A DNA stretch of 64,000 nt from a virus. The stretch spans positions 1-64,000 of IMG/VR virus record IMGVR_UViG_3300029258_003380. One strand, 5' to 3'. The notes below the pieces were generated by a model. The model was given only the letters and a program-made list of their open reading frames with translations, had not been told where the DNA came from and made no database searches. The position numbers and the translations under genes are program-made. Shown here piece after piece: positions 24,033 through 31,633 of the stretch (its first letter is position 1; every line of letters begins with the position of its first letter).

Positions 24033-24579
24033 GTCAAAAAGCATTTTGGAAGAGTATAGAGAACGGCTACCTAAATACATTGACACAAATTCTCGCAATT
24101 GTGGCGAGGCCATGGGAATTCTATGTACGATACTGGATGAGCGGTTAGAACGAATTCAGAACTCACAGCAAATAGAAAACGAAATTACAGCGAATGACGA
24201 ACCAGACGATAGACCATGCTACCACATCGAAATCGATGGTGTATGTGTTTGCAGGTTCTCAGAACCTACACATATGGTTAGATGTCAATTTTATAGCAGA
24301 AAAGAGGCAGACAAAGAATGTCGCATCTATAGCAAGATCAGGGAAAACACTGTTGTAGTTGATGGCAAGTGTCCTCACGATCGGTCGGAAAGCATACAGA
24401 AACCTACCAATGGAGACACTGTGGTGGTGAACAAGGTTGCATTGGAACAGATATTAGACTCTTATTCAGATAATGTACAATGTGGAGATTGTGCGGTGCC
24501 TTGGAGAAGATTGAAATGCCAAAAATCGCTGCCTAAAGAATGTCTCCATATACTGCGTGGAAAGTTAGGGATTAAGTAA
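24025..24579 (+). CDS. Cys-rich hypothetical protein
   Basis: 184 residues; ATG 24025 follows GGGGG and overlaps the previous stop. Cysteines occur in CYHIEIDGVCVC, MVRCQFYSRKEADKECR, KCPH and QCGDC...LKCQ...ECLH. The spacing suggests several metal or disulphide sites. It overlaps the next gene (TAATG). No family known. Confidence 0.76.
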   Translation: MGKSKSILEEYRERLPKYIDTNSRNCGEAMGILCTILDERLERIQNSQQIENEITANDEPDDRPCYHIEIDGVCVCRFSEPTHMVRCQFYSRKEADKECRIYSKIRENTVVVDGKCPHDRSESIQKPTNGDTVVVNKVALEQILDSYSDNVQCGDCAVPWRRLKCQKSLPKECLHILRGKLGIK

Positions 24580-25004
24580 TGACCAAACTAACTGAGCGAC
24601 AAAAAAACATCCGGTCCGCAATCGTGTTCGGGATAGGAAAGTGGAAGGCTTTAAGGGACAGCGAAAGCACACTGGTGGAAGGCATCGCATGGTGCTCTCT
24701 CTGCTATCTATTTATGGATCGAGATAAACAGAAATGCATCGATTGTCCCTTGGATAAGGCGGGGAAACACTGTCTAACAGATGGCGGCTATTTTGATAAA
24801 TTTTACACAAATGCGGCTCGTCCTGGAATGACTGAAAAAGCTGGTCTCAACCTATATTGTGAAATTGAGCATGGATGCGAGATGTATCTTGAAAATCTCG
24901 ACGGCGAGTTGAAAGTCGAAACCGCTGCCTTAATCGACGGCATGATTTCCGATCTGAACCTGGCATTGAAGTGGTTTGATGATGGTGGTTACAGCGAATA
25001 CTAG
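24579..25004 (+). CDS. Duplicated Cys-rich protein, copy 1
   Basis: 141 residues, paralogous to 36184-36588. It has WCSLCYLF, CIDCPLDKAGKHCL and a conserved C-terminus (LENLDGELKVETAALIDGMI onward). The last 116 coding bases are about 90% identical to the other copy, the first 42 of them fully identical, while the N-terminal half has diverged. The Cys pattern CxxC...CxxCPLD-AGKHCL could bind zinc. Function unknown. Confidence 0.82.
   Translation: MTKLTERQKNIRSAIVFGIGKWKALRDSESTLVEGIAWCSLCYLFMDRDKQKCIDCPLDKAGKHCLTDGGYFDKFYTNAARPGMTEKAGLNLYCEIEHGCEMYLENLDGELKVETAALIDGMISDLNLALKWFDDGGYSEY
24888..25003 (+). repeat. Copy 1 of a 116-base near-identical repeat
   Basis: This matches 36472-36587 with roughly a dozen differences, and the first 42 bases are identical. 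The two paralogous genes differ more elsewhere, which suggests recent gene conversion or strong constraint on this part. Confidence 0.85.
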
Positions 25005-25069
25005 GTTTGCTGGACTATTGGAGTGTAGATCCTACACCGACTGAAAATATGCATTGAAAGGTTTAGACA

Positions 25070-25513
25070 ATGATGAGTGAAAACGTAGTAAAAAAGCCTC
25101 CCAAGGTGGTAGTGATCTGTGGTTCGTCCAGGTTCATCGATGTCATGATGGTCTGTGGCTGGTTTCTAGAGAGAGACGAGGGCGCTATCGTGATGGGTCT
25201 CCATTTGCTTCCAGGTTGGTACTCCGAGGAGAACATTCCACACCATCTGGCAGAGCACGAAGGTGTAGCTGATGCGCTGGACAACTTGCATCTTCGGAAG
25301 ATCGATCTCGCCGTGCACGCCAGGGAGACAATGGGCTGCGAGGCAGAGATTTTCGTGACCAACGTGAAACACTACATCGGCAAAAGCACCACACGAGAGG
25401 TGCAGTACGCCAAGGACAAGGGGGTTCCGATTCGTTGGTATACCGATGATCCGATTGGTGTTCTGGTAGATGAGAGAATCCGTGTTGCATGTGTTAGGGA
25501 CGGGATTAAATAG
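25070..25513 (+). CDS. DUF4406 / nucleoside 2-deoxyribosyltransferase-like protein
   Basis: 147 residues. VVVICGSSRF near the start, HLRKIDLA in the middle, then VKHYIGKSTTREVQYAKDKG and VPIRWY, match the Rossmann-like family containing DUF4406 and nucleoside 2-deoxyribosyltransferases. The family acts on nucleotides or senses them. A nucleotide-salvage or signalling role is possible. Two tandem ATGs (25070, 25073) follow AAAGG. Confidence 0.82.
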   Translation: MMSENVVKKPPKVVVICGSSRFIDVMMVCGWFLERDEGAIVMGLHLLPGWYSEENIPHHLAEHEGVADALDNLHLRKIDLAVHARETMGCEAEIFVTNVKHYIGKSTTREVQYAKDKGVPIRWYTDDPIGVLVDERIRVACVRDGIK

Positions 25514-25600
25514 GCCAAATGTCAGGGGAGGCAAATCAATCTTCTTTAGGATCGCGCATGGGGTGTGATTCTAGATGATAAACCGATACAGGAGGAAGAC

Positions 25601-25885
25601 ATGTCGATAGAACAGCATTTCAGTAAATTAGGCAAACGCGCCAAGGATGTCGTAACAGGCGCCGAAGGGGTCATTGAAACAATCAGTTTTGATCTCTACG
25701 GATGTATTCAGGTAATCTTGAAACCACCGGTAGACAAAGACGGGAAGATTCAGGATGGTCGCTGGTGTGACATCTCACGTATTGTCATCATTGATGATGA
25801 GCCAGTAATGCCCGTACCAGACTTCAACTCTGGTGGTCCGGTTGCTGAAGGAAAGAAAGGTCCTGCCGACAAACCAGTTCCTTAG
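25601..25885 (+). CDS. Conserved small phage protein
   Basis: 94 residues; ATG 25601 follows GGAGGAAG. FSKLGKRAKDVVTGAEGVIE and FDLYGCIQVILKPPVDKDGK with WCDISRI match a small phage family with a beta-barrel-like (SH3 or Tudor type) pattern. Its tail is Pro/Gly-rich. Function not known to me. Confidence 0.85.
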   Translation: MSIEQHFSKLGKRAKDVVTGAEGVIETISFDLYGCIQVILKPPVDKDGKIQDGRWCDISRIVIIDDEPVMPVPDFNSGGPVAEGKKGPADKPVP

Positions 25886-25940
25886 ATGACACCGTAGGGC
25901 ATGATCAGGCATGGGGGCAAAACACGTAAAGGACTTTCCG

Positions 25941-26450
25941 ATGAAACGAACAAGAGTACTGACATATCTGTGGACACTGCAATGGGACCTGCTGGTTTGG
26001 CTCGTGGCGCTGATCGTATTTGCGATCAAGGGAGGCAGGTTGGCCTGGCAGGATCTTGGATTGTGGGCAGTGTTGCCGGATCCGGAGGATTGGCAAGGAA
26101 GCGGATGGCTTGGAATAACGTTGGGGCACGGCGGCGTGTTGACGGCAAAGGCCTTTGGTACTAGGCAGGACACAACAGGAACAGAGCGGCACGAGGGTGT
26201 CCACGTGGAGCAGTATGAAGCTATGGCGCTTGCCGGCTTTGTCCTTGGTCTGATCGTATTCGGTGTGGTCGCCCTGTCTGGCTTGCCTGTCACCGGCGCG
26301 CTTCTGGGTGAATTGGTGTGGCTAGGGGCTTTTCCAGCAGTGATTGGCGCTGGGCATATCGTAGCCAAGGTGCGTGGTGAGGATCTGTACTGGGGCGCGA
26401 CTCATGAAGAGGCGGCCCGGGCGATTTCCGAGAAGCAATCGGGATGTTGA
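25941..26450 (+). CDS. Multi-pass membrane protein with HEXXH motif
   Basis: 169 residues; ATG 25941 follows AAAGGA, and an upstream ATG (25911) has a poorer RBS. Hydrophobic segments lie near residues 10-30, 94-113 and 117-137. The sequence ERHEGVHVEQYEAM contains HEGVH, a zinc-protease HEXXH motif, between membrane segments, in a protein family also found in bacteria and phages. Whether it is catalytic is unclear. Confidence 0.74.
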   Translation: MKRTRVLTYLWTLQWDLLVWLVALIVFAIKGGRLAWQDLGLWAVLPDPEDWQGSGWLGITLGHGGVLTAKAFGTRQDTTGTERHEGVHVEQYEAMALAGFVLGLIVFGVVALSGLPVTGALLGELVWLGAFPAVIGAGHIVAKVRGEDLYWGATHEEAARAISEKQSGC

Positions 26451-26821
26451 CGGCGATAACAGAACAATGCTGGGCGAAGAAGCCGCCAGGGTGGACAATG
26501 GGCGACGGATGGGGCGATGCCACTTCATGGCACAACCACAAGAAGGGCTTAGCTGTTCTAGGTGGTGTCGAGGAAATAGACGGCGAGAAATGGCTTCACG
26601 TGTCGATTTCACATCAGAAGCGCATGCCGACATACGACGAAATGGTATATCTGAAGCGTCATTGGTTTGGTAATGAGGCCACTGCGTTGGAGATACATCC
26701 ACCTCGAAGCGAGCATGTAAACCTTCACAAGTTCTGCCGTCATTTATGGACAAATCTGGAAAGACGGGTTGTTCCAGATCTGCGCAGAGTGTGTTCAATA
26801 ACAGGGGACAAATCTATTTGA
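26444..26821 (+). CDS. Conserved phage/bacterial hypothetical protein
   Basis: 125 residues overlapping the previous gene by 7 bases. The pattern KWLHVSISHQKRMPTYDEMV ... PPRSEHVNLHKFCRHLW matches a small family found in phages (I recall it as DUF7694). Its role is not known to me. The overlap suggests coupled expression with the membrane protein upstream. Confidence 0.82.
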   Translation: MLTAITEQCWAKKPPGWTMGDGWGDATSWHNHKKGLAVLGGVEEIDGEKWLHVSISHQKRMPTYDEMVYLKRHWFGNEATALEIHPPRSEHVNLHKFCRHLWTNLERRVVPDLRRVCSITGDKSI

Positions 26822-26869
26822 GCGCCGCAGCCAGGCGTGAAGAGAAAGAACCAATGGGAGGAGACACCT

Positions 26870-27874
26870 ATGAAGGAAAAGTTTTGTGATAAGAAATTCA
26901 GAGAGACAACCCTGCAATTGATAGAAACATGTGCGGGGATCTTGGACGAATATCAGTCTGAAGGATACAAGTTGACGTTGCGTCAGTTGTATTACCGCAT
27001 AGTTGCGTTGGATTTATTCCCTGATGACAGGAGATGGCGTTGGGACCATGACCGCCGCAAATGGTACAGGGATCTCAATGGAACAAAAAACGCTCTACCC
27101 AATTACAAATGGCTTGGTGGAATAGTTTCTGACGCTAGAATGGCCGGATTATTTGACTGGGATATGATTGTTGATCGTGGTCGCGAGACCATAGAAAACT
27201 CACACTGGAGGCATCCTGGTGAGATTCTCAAGGACGCGAAGGCATCGTTCGGTATAGATAAATGGCGAGAACAGCCATGTCATGTAGAGGTGATGTGCGA
27301 GAAACAGGCGTTGGAAGGTATACTTGAGCCTGTCTGTCTTGAACTGGACGTTCCATTCTGTTCAAACAAAGGGTATTCATCGCAGAGTTTTATGTATCGA
27401 AAAGGCAAAGAACTAAGAATACACGCCGATAACGAAAAGAGTATTCATGTCCTATACTTTGGGGATCATGATCCGAGTGGTTTGGACATGGACAGAGATG
27501 TGGAGGAGCGTATCGGTTTGTTTTGTAACTATGAAGCATTTGGTGGTTATTACGAGTTGAAGCGAATTGCACTTACAATGCCGCAGATCGATCTCTACGA
27601 TCCTCCTGAGAATCCAGCGAAGCAAACAGACAGCAGATTCGCCGAGTACCAAAAGAGACACGGCGATTCCAGTTGGGAATTGGATGCACTTGAGCCAAAG
27701 GTTCTGGCTAGATTGGTGCGGAATTCTGTTGAAGATCTGCGTAACGAACAACTTTGGCAACAGGCGTGCGAAGATGAAGAAAATATGCGTTGTGAGTTGG
27801 AAGAAATATTCAAAGGATACAATCCTGCCAAGTGGTTTAAACTGTGGAAGAAAAGGTTGGAACTGGAAAGATAA
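26870..27874 (+). CDS. Spo11/TopoVI-A-like TOPRIM protein
   Basis: 334 residues; ATG 26870 follows GGGAGGAG. A winged-helix region with YKLTLRQLYYRIVA (34-46) and SDARMAGLFDWDMIVDRGRE is followed by a TOPRIM domain with CEKQALEG (Glu144) and LYFGDHDPSGLDMDRD (195-210), and a C-terminal part with QIDLYDPPENPAKQTDSRFA and WELDALEP. This is a recognisable phage family related to topoisomerase VI subunit A. No tyrosine can be assigned as catalytic with certainty. It may cut or bind DNA in repair or replication. Confidence 0.88.
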   Translation: MKEKFCDKKFRETTLQLIETCAGILDEYQSEGYKLTLRQLYYRIVALDLFPDDRRWRWDHDRRKWYRDLNGTKNALPNYKWLGGIVSDARMAGLFDWDMIVDRGRETIENSHWRHPGEILKDAKASFGIDKWREQPCHVEVMCEKQALEGILEPVCLELDVPFCSNKGYSSQSFMYRKGKELRIHADNEKSIHVLYFGDHDPSGLDMDRDVEERIGLFCNYEAFGGYYELKRIALTMPQIDLYDPPENPAKQTDSRFAEYQKRHGDSSWELDALEPKVLARLVRNSVEDLRNEQLWQQACEDEENMRCELEEIFKGYNPAKWFKLWKKRLELER

Positions 27875-27891
27875 TATTGGAGGGAAAAACG

Positions 27892-28587
27892 ATGGTAGAG
27901 GCAGAAAAGAATGTATTGTTGGTGTCGATAACGACCGAACCTGGATGTTGTTTTGATGAAGGCGAATTCCTGCTGGCTATTTACAGTATCGAAGAAGGCT
28001 GGATTGGGGAGGAAGATTTTGATCTGGTTGACGAATGCGTAGTTGAGAACTTGTCTTCGGGAGACCTTCCTGAAGAGGGTTCAACATGTTTTAAATTAAC
28101 AGAAACCGGGGAATGGGAAGACGTCCGCTGGCTCAAGTACTACGAAATAACGGAGAGGCTTGGGGTGGCTAGCGAGGAATCTGGGTTGCTACTTGTTTCA
28201 GATGACAGCACTAGTAGTGAGAAAGAGAAAAAAACTATTGAGCGAGCCCAGAAAGAAATACTTCGGCTTCGTAAACTGATAAGAGAGGATCATCCTGGTA
28301 TCGGTCTGAGCAATATTGCCATGGCGCTTAGCGAACCGATGGAGTGTGGGCACCACGTGGACTGTCTCGATGACGATACAAGCGAATGTGGGTATTGTAA
28401 GGCGATAGCCGGTCGGGACGCGTTGCGCGAGGTCATGGAAGAGATCTCAATGACATCGACTTCTATGGCACCAGGATACAATGATGAAGTATCACATTAT
28501 CGGCAAATCGCGCTTAATCTCATCGGCAAAGGCACTTGCGCGATCATGGATGTATTTGGGGAGGAAGACGCGGGGGAAGAGGGGTAA
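27892..28587 (+). CDS. Hypothetical acidic protein
   Basis: 231 residues; ATG 27892 follows GGAGGG. An N-terminal globular part (VLLVSITTEPGCCFDEGEFL ... WLKYYEI) resembles the common phage DUF pattern for gene-edge proteins, followed by a helical segment (KKTIERAQKEILRLRKLIRE) and a Cys-containing C-terminal region (CGHHVDCLDDDTSECGYCKA). The stop overlaps the methyltransferase start (TAATG). Function unknown. Confidence 0.78.
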   Translation: MVEAEKNVLLVSITTEPGCCFDEGEFLLAIYSIEEGWIGEEDFDLVDECVVENLSSGDLPEEGSTCFKLTETGEWEDVRWLKYYEITERLGVASEESGLLLVSDDSTSSEKEKKTIERAQKEILRLRKLIREDHPGIGLSNIAMALSEPMECGHHVDCLDDDTSECGYCKAIAGRDALREVMEEISMTSTSMAPGYNDEVSHYRQIALNLIGKGTCAIMDVFGEEDAGEEG

Positions 28588-29183
28588 TGCGTGAGCTGGC
28601 ACTTTTCGCGGGCGCTGGTGGAGGAATACTTGGAGGCAAACTCCTTGGATGGCGCACTGTTTGCGCTGTTGAAATCGAACCATATGCCCGAGACATATTG
28701 CTGGCTAGACAGAACGACGGAAACCTTGAGCCTTTTCCAATATGGGACGATGTCAAAACCTTCGACGGCCGGCCCTGGCGAGGAATTGTTGACGTGGTTT
28801 CGGGAGGGTTTCCGTGCCAAGACATCTCATGCGCTGGAAAGGGCGCAGGTATCGAGGGAGAAAGATCTGGACTTTGGGGCGAAATGGCAAGAATTATCGG
28901 TGAGGTACGACCGCCGTTTGCATTTATGGAGAACGTTCCGTCACTTCGGTTACGTGGTCTTGCCGTGGTCATCGCGGACTTGGCCGGCCTGGGGTACGAT
29001 GCGAGCTGGTGTCGTGTATCGGCGGAGAACGTCGGAGCGCCCCATCGCAGGGACCGAATCTGGCTTGTTGCCCACTCCAACAAAGAGCGCGGCAAGCCAG
29101 GGACAGAATCAACCGGACGGAAAACGTGGGCAGACTCTAGTGGGAGCGGCCCGGGGGCAGACGTGGCCGACACCAAGAAATAG
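28587..29183 (+). CDS. Cytosine-C5 DNA methyltransferase, catalytic part (frame 1)
   Basis: 198 residues with canonical m5C motifs: I LFAGAGGGI (6-14), IV GGFPCQDIS with catalytic Cys77, VI MENVPS (114-119) and VIII APHRRDRIWLVAHS (151-164). It stops at 29181-29183 before any target-recognition domain or motif X. Those parts are found in the +1 frame, in the 28591-29580 ORF. So either two polypeptides assemble, or a +1 frameshift joins them, or an indel is present. The start overlaps the previous stop. Confidence 0.88.
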   Translation: MRELALFAGAGGGILGGKLLGWRTVCAVEIEPYARDILLARQNDGNLEPFPIWDDVKTFDGRPWRGIVDVVSGGFPCQDISCAGKGAGIEGERSGLWGEMARIIGEVRPPFAFMENVPSLRLRGLAVVIADLAGLGYDASWCRVSAENVGAPHRRDRIWLVAHSNKERGKPGTESTGRKTWADSSGSGPGADVADTKK

Positions 29184-29580
29184 TACTGGACTGGACAAAT
29201 CAAAGAGGCACTTGAATCTGCAAGGGGCAGTGAAGTTGTGGCCAACGCCGATCAAGACCGATGCACTCAAAAGGGGGAAGGTATCTCCACGTCCCGGAGC
29301 AATGGGATTATCCGAGACACTGGGAGGACAGTTGAATCCTGAATGGGTTGAATTGCTGATGGGTTGGCCGTTGAATTGGACGAGTATGATTCCAATGAAC
29401 AGGGAAGAATACGAAAGATGGCTCAGTACGATAGAAGACAGATTTGCAGACGATTCTTGGGAGGACGGCATCTCCAGAGTTACTAAAACAAAGGACAATA
29501 GTGTACAACGACTCAAGTGCTTGGGCAACGGACAGGTGCCGTTATCGGCGGCAGTAGCATGGAAGATACTCAAAGAGTAA
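28591..29580 (+). CDS. Cytosine-C5 methyltransferase C-terminal part, fully overlapping in +1 frame
   Basis: Open for 329 codons from GTG 28591. Its last third is a standard m5C C-terminus: WPTPRN and WPTPIKTDA, GGQLNPEWVELLMGWPLNW (245-263) and motif X RLKCLGNGQVPLSAAVAW (307-324). Upstream, LHLWRTF ... SSRTWPAWGTMRAGVVYRRR ... ESGLLPTPTKS also looks like the phage family segment between catalytic and C-terminal parts, yet the same bases encode motifs VI-VIII in frame 1. The true start is uncertain; only the part after about 29100 must be coding in this frame. Confidence 0.72.
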   Translation: MSWHFSRALVEEYLEANSLDGALFALLKSNHMPETYCWLDRTTETLSLFQYGTMSKPSTAGPGEELLTWFREGFRAKTSHALERAQVSREKDLDFGAKWQELSVRYDRRLHLWRTFRHFGYVVLPWSSRTWPAWGTMRAGVVYRRRTSERPIAGTESGLLPTPTKSAASQGQNQPDGKRGQTLVGAARGQTWPTPRNSTGLDKSKRHLNLQGAVKLWPTPIKTDALKRGKVSPRPGAMGLSETLGGQLNPEWVELLMGWPLNWTSMIPMNREEYERWLSTIEDRFADDSWEDGISRVTKTKDNSVQRLKCLGNGQVPLSAAVAWKILKE

Positions 29581-29620
29581 ACGAAAAGCTAAATACAAGA
29601 AAAAAAGTACGTGTACATAC

Positions 29621-29648
29621 TTGACTTTCGAAATCAGATGGCTACAAT
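29621..29648 (+). promoter_or_regulatory. Sigma70-type promoter
   Basis: TTGACT (29621-29626), a 16-base spacer and TACAAT (29643-29648), in the gap after the methyltransferase. The small palindrome GTACGTGTAC-like element just upstream (29606-29616) could be a regulator site. It serves the exported protein at 29707. Confidence 0.72.
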
Positions 29649-29706
29649 GAGAGAGTAATGTTTAGAGAATCTACAGACCAATTTGCAAGTAACGGAAGGA
29701 GGACCG

Positions 29707-30072
29707 ATGAAGAACTTCGGAATCATGATGTTGTTCTGCATACTGGCGACGGCATTATTCGCATCGAGCGCGATGGCCAACGTCGATATGAACGAACCGA
29801 CGCTGGGAAAGGGGGTGACCGCCGAAATTGTTCCGATGGTCACCACTGCCATGCCGGCAGTACAAGAGGCGAAAGCGATCGCGATCCGCGGCGCAGACGT
29901 CGAGGTAACTGTGCTGAAGTGTTTTACGGGACCCGCCGCAATGGCGAAACAACACATAAGAAATCAGATAGTTGCCAGCGAAGATCAATACACAACGAAC
30001 AGAAACTTGCCCATGCTATGGCGAGGATCTACAGCCCAAGACTCCCCTATCCACCAATGGATCAAATCCTGA
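29707..30072 (+). CDS. Small exported protein
   Basis: 121 residues; ATG 29707 follows AAGGAGG. A clear Sec signal peptide (MKNFGIMMLFCILATALFAS, likely cut after AMA) leaves a mature protein of about 97 residues with AEIVPMVTTAMPAVQEAKAI and one Cys. It has its own promoter, so it is likely expressed in a defined window and sent to the periplasm. Possible superinfection-exclusion or envelope role; not recognised. Confidence 0.8.
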   Translation: MKNFGIMMLFCILATALFASSAMANVDMNEPTLGKGVTAEIVPMVTTAMPAVQEAKAIAIRGADVEVTVLKCFTGPAAMAKQHIRNQIVASEDQYTTNRNLPMLWRGSTAQDSPIHQWIKS

Positions 30073-30123
30073 CGTAAGACGTCCAAAACCGATCCCAGGC
30101 CCAGAAAAGATTAATCGACATAC

Positions 30124-30153
30124 TTGACAGCCCGATAGGCCCTGTTGTATATA
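30124..30153 (+). promoter_or_regulatory. Promoter for a leaderless RHH gene
   Basis: TTGACA (30124-30129) with TATATA at 30148-30153 (18-base spacer; overlapping GTATAT would give 17). Transcription would start near 30160, next to the ATG at 30161. No Shine-Dalgarno is present, so the mRNA may be leaderless. Confidence 0.65.
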
Positions 30154-30160
30154 CACCAAT

Positions 30161-30364
30161 ATGGCTTCTAGACCAAAAAAAACCAGAACAGAGCAGATAA
30201 ACATACGCCTCACCCCAGAGGAAAAAGAGATGATCCAGGGCTTTGCAGAGGCCATGGAAATCACAATCACACAACTCATGGTGGAAGCCACCTATGACAA
30301 GATGGAGAAAGAGACCGGCCAGACTTTCAAGGGAACTCTGCGCCGATTCGTCGAAGGTAACTAG
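30161..30364 (+). CDS. Ribbon-helix-helix DNA-binding protein
   Basis: 67 residues. EQINIRLTPEEKEMIQGFAE followed by AMEITITQLMVEAT matches the RHH fold (strand 11-17, two helices). It probably binds DNA as a dimer and may regulate its own promoter, which lies against the start codon. It precedes a candidate small terminase gene by 2 bases. Confidence 0.82.
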   Translation: MASRPKKTRTEQINIRLTPEEKEMIQGFAEAMEITITQLMVEATYDKMEKETGQTFKGTLRRFVEGN

Positions 30365-30366
30365 GG

Positions 30367-31011
30367 ATGCCTATCAAAAGAAACAAAAATGGGAGATGGG
30401 TCAAACCGCCTAAGAGCAGGCGAACTGGGATGGCTCCTGGAAAGGGGGGCATCAAGTCAAAGCCAGGTAGCACTAGGGGCCCAGGGATAAAGCCGGCCAC
30501 TTATAACAAGCTCATGGACGCGTTTTTCGTACACCAAAGTATCCAAAAAGCAGCCGATACGGCCGGGGTTGGTTGGAAGTGCGCGAAGTTCTATATCGAT
30601 GGTCCCGGGAAGCCTCAGAACGGGATGGGACCGATCCGACAGGCCTACCTGGACGTGCAGGTCGAAGCCCAGGAGAAGAAGCAACTGACGTTGTTACGGT
30701 TTCATGAGGAGCAGACTAAGGAACTGGAAGAGATATTGGCCGTGACCCTTGCCGAGTTGCGTCTGATTAAAGCGGAGATATTGGAACGCGCCAAAGAATT
30801 TCATGACAGTAATGGAAAGACAATCAAGACCGGGGCAACGCTGGGGTCGGCTCTAAAGACGTACGAGAGAGGGGCGAAACTGATGGAGCGGTTCCTCGGT
30901 GGGCCCGACCAGATACACGAACATCGTGTTGACGATACCTATGCCAACTGGACAGATGAGGAGTTGGTGGAATTCATGACTACCGGCAAGATGCCGGATC
31001 ACGCCCGCTAG
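30367..31011 (+). CDS. Candidate terminase small subunit
   Basis: 214 residues. A basic Gly/Lys/Pro N-terminus, then a helix-turn-helix-like region (YNKLMDAFFVHQSIQKAADT followed by AGVGWKCAKFYIDG), a long helical middle (KKQLTLLRFHEEQTKELEEI) and an acidic C-terminus WTDEELVEFMTTGKMPDH of the type that ends many phage small terminases. It would recognise phage DNA for packaging with the large subunit at 40074. The 9-kb separation from that gene is unusual, so another DNA-binding role is possible. Confidence 0.6.
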   Translation: MPIKRNKNGRWVKPPKSRRTGMAPGKGGIKSKPGSTRGPGIKPATYNKLMDAFFVHQSIQKAADTAGVGWKCAKFYIDGPGKPQNGMGPIRQAYLDVQVEAQEKKQLTLLRFHEEQTKELEEILAVTLAELRLIKAEILERAKEFHDSNGKTIKTGATLGSALKTYERGAKLMERFLGGPDQIHEHRVDDTYANWTDEELVEFMTTGKMPDHAR

Positions 31012-31026
31012 GGCGGAGGGGGGGAT

Positions 31027-31515
31027 ATGGTAAAGGAAAAGCGTTTGAGTAACTCTTGGATACTCGAGGAACTCAGGAAGTTCGTTGATCGATGCGGCTT
31101 GTTTGAAGGTGATCCTAACTTTGAGCAAGTAGATCAGGCCCACTTTGGTTATCTGAATACTGACCTGCTTAGGTCTCTTGATCCGGACACCAAAGATGGG
31201 ATGTTTGGTATGTGGTTAATAGACGAGCTTGAGGGTATCGACTTTATTGGGGAGATAAAGTCAGCAGGAGCGGTTACGATAGAACATCCGCGCGATGCAC
31301 CTAAAATAATGCTGCACACGGTGTTTAGTGCCATGACCAAAGAGTTGGCGAAATATTCGGATGAAATACCAGGACCAGAGGACGGTCGTTTATGTATCAA
31401 GACGCAGGTACCTATCAAGGTTAGCCCGTTTATAATAAAGCCACCTGCTGTTCATGAAAATGATGTTGGTTTTTGTGTCAAAATACGCGTTACGTGCGCA
31501 AGAAGTGGGATGTAG
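31027..31515 (+). CDS. Hypothetical protein
   Basis: 162 residues; RBS GGAGGGGG. The central region (GMFGMWLIDELEGIDFIGEI then KSAGAVTIEHPRDAPKIM) looks like a compact mixed alpha/beta domain, and the C-terminus is beta-rich (VPIKVSPFIIKPPAV). No known family or motif. Confidence 0.76.
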   Translation: MVKEKRLSNSWILEELRKFVDRCGLFEGDPNFEQVDQAHFGYLNTDLLRSLDPDTKDGMFGMWLIDELEGIDFIGEIKSAGAVTIEHPRDAPKIMLHTVFSAMTKELAKYSDEIPGPEDGRLCIKTQVPIKVSPFIIKPPAVHENDVGFCVKIRVTCARSGM

Positions 31516-31568
31516 TCCCGGACGTTCTCGGCTCGGCAAGCAAAAACACGGACAAGGGATAAAAAGTA

Positions 31569-31596
31569 TTGACAGGCCAAGCGAAGGTGGTATTGT
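31569..31596 (+). promoter_or_regulatory. Sigma70-type promoter
   Basis: TTGACA (31569-31574), a 16-base spacer and TATTGT (31591-31596) in the 118-base gap after 31515. It matches the spacing of the promoters at 12123, 20991 and 29621. It serves the Lar-like gene at 31634. Confidence 0.7.
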
Positions 31597-31633
31597 GGGT
31601 TTGTAAGGATGATTCATAAAGGGGAGTGGAAAA

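Noticed and set aside
25023-25037. GTGTAG-ATC-CTACAC inverted repeat
   Set aside because: Loop is only three bases, no T run follows, and it is short enough to be chance in a 65-base gap.
28544-29245. 233-codon minus-strand open frame over the methyltransferase
   Set aside because: It has no RBS or motif; two plus-strand frames already show methyltransferase features here.
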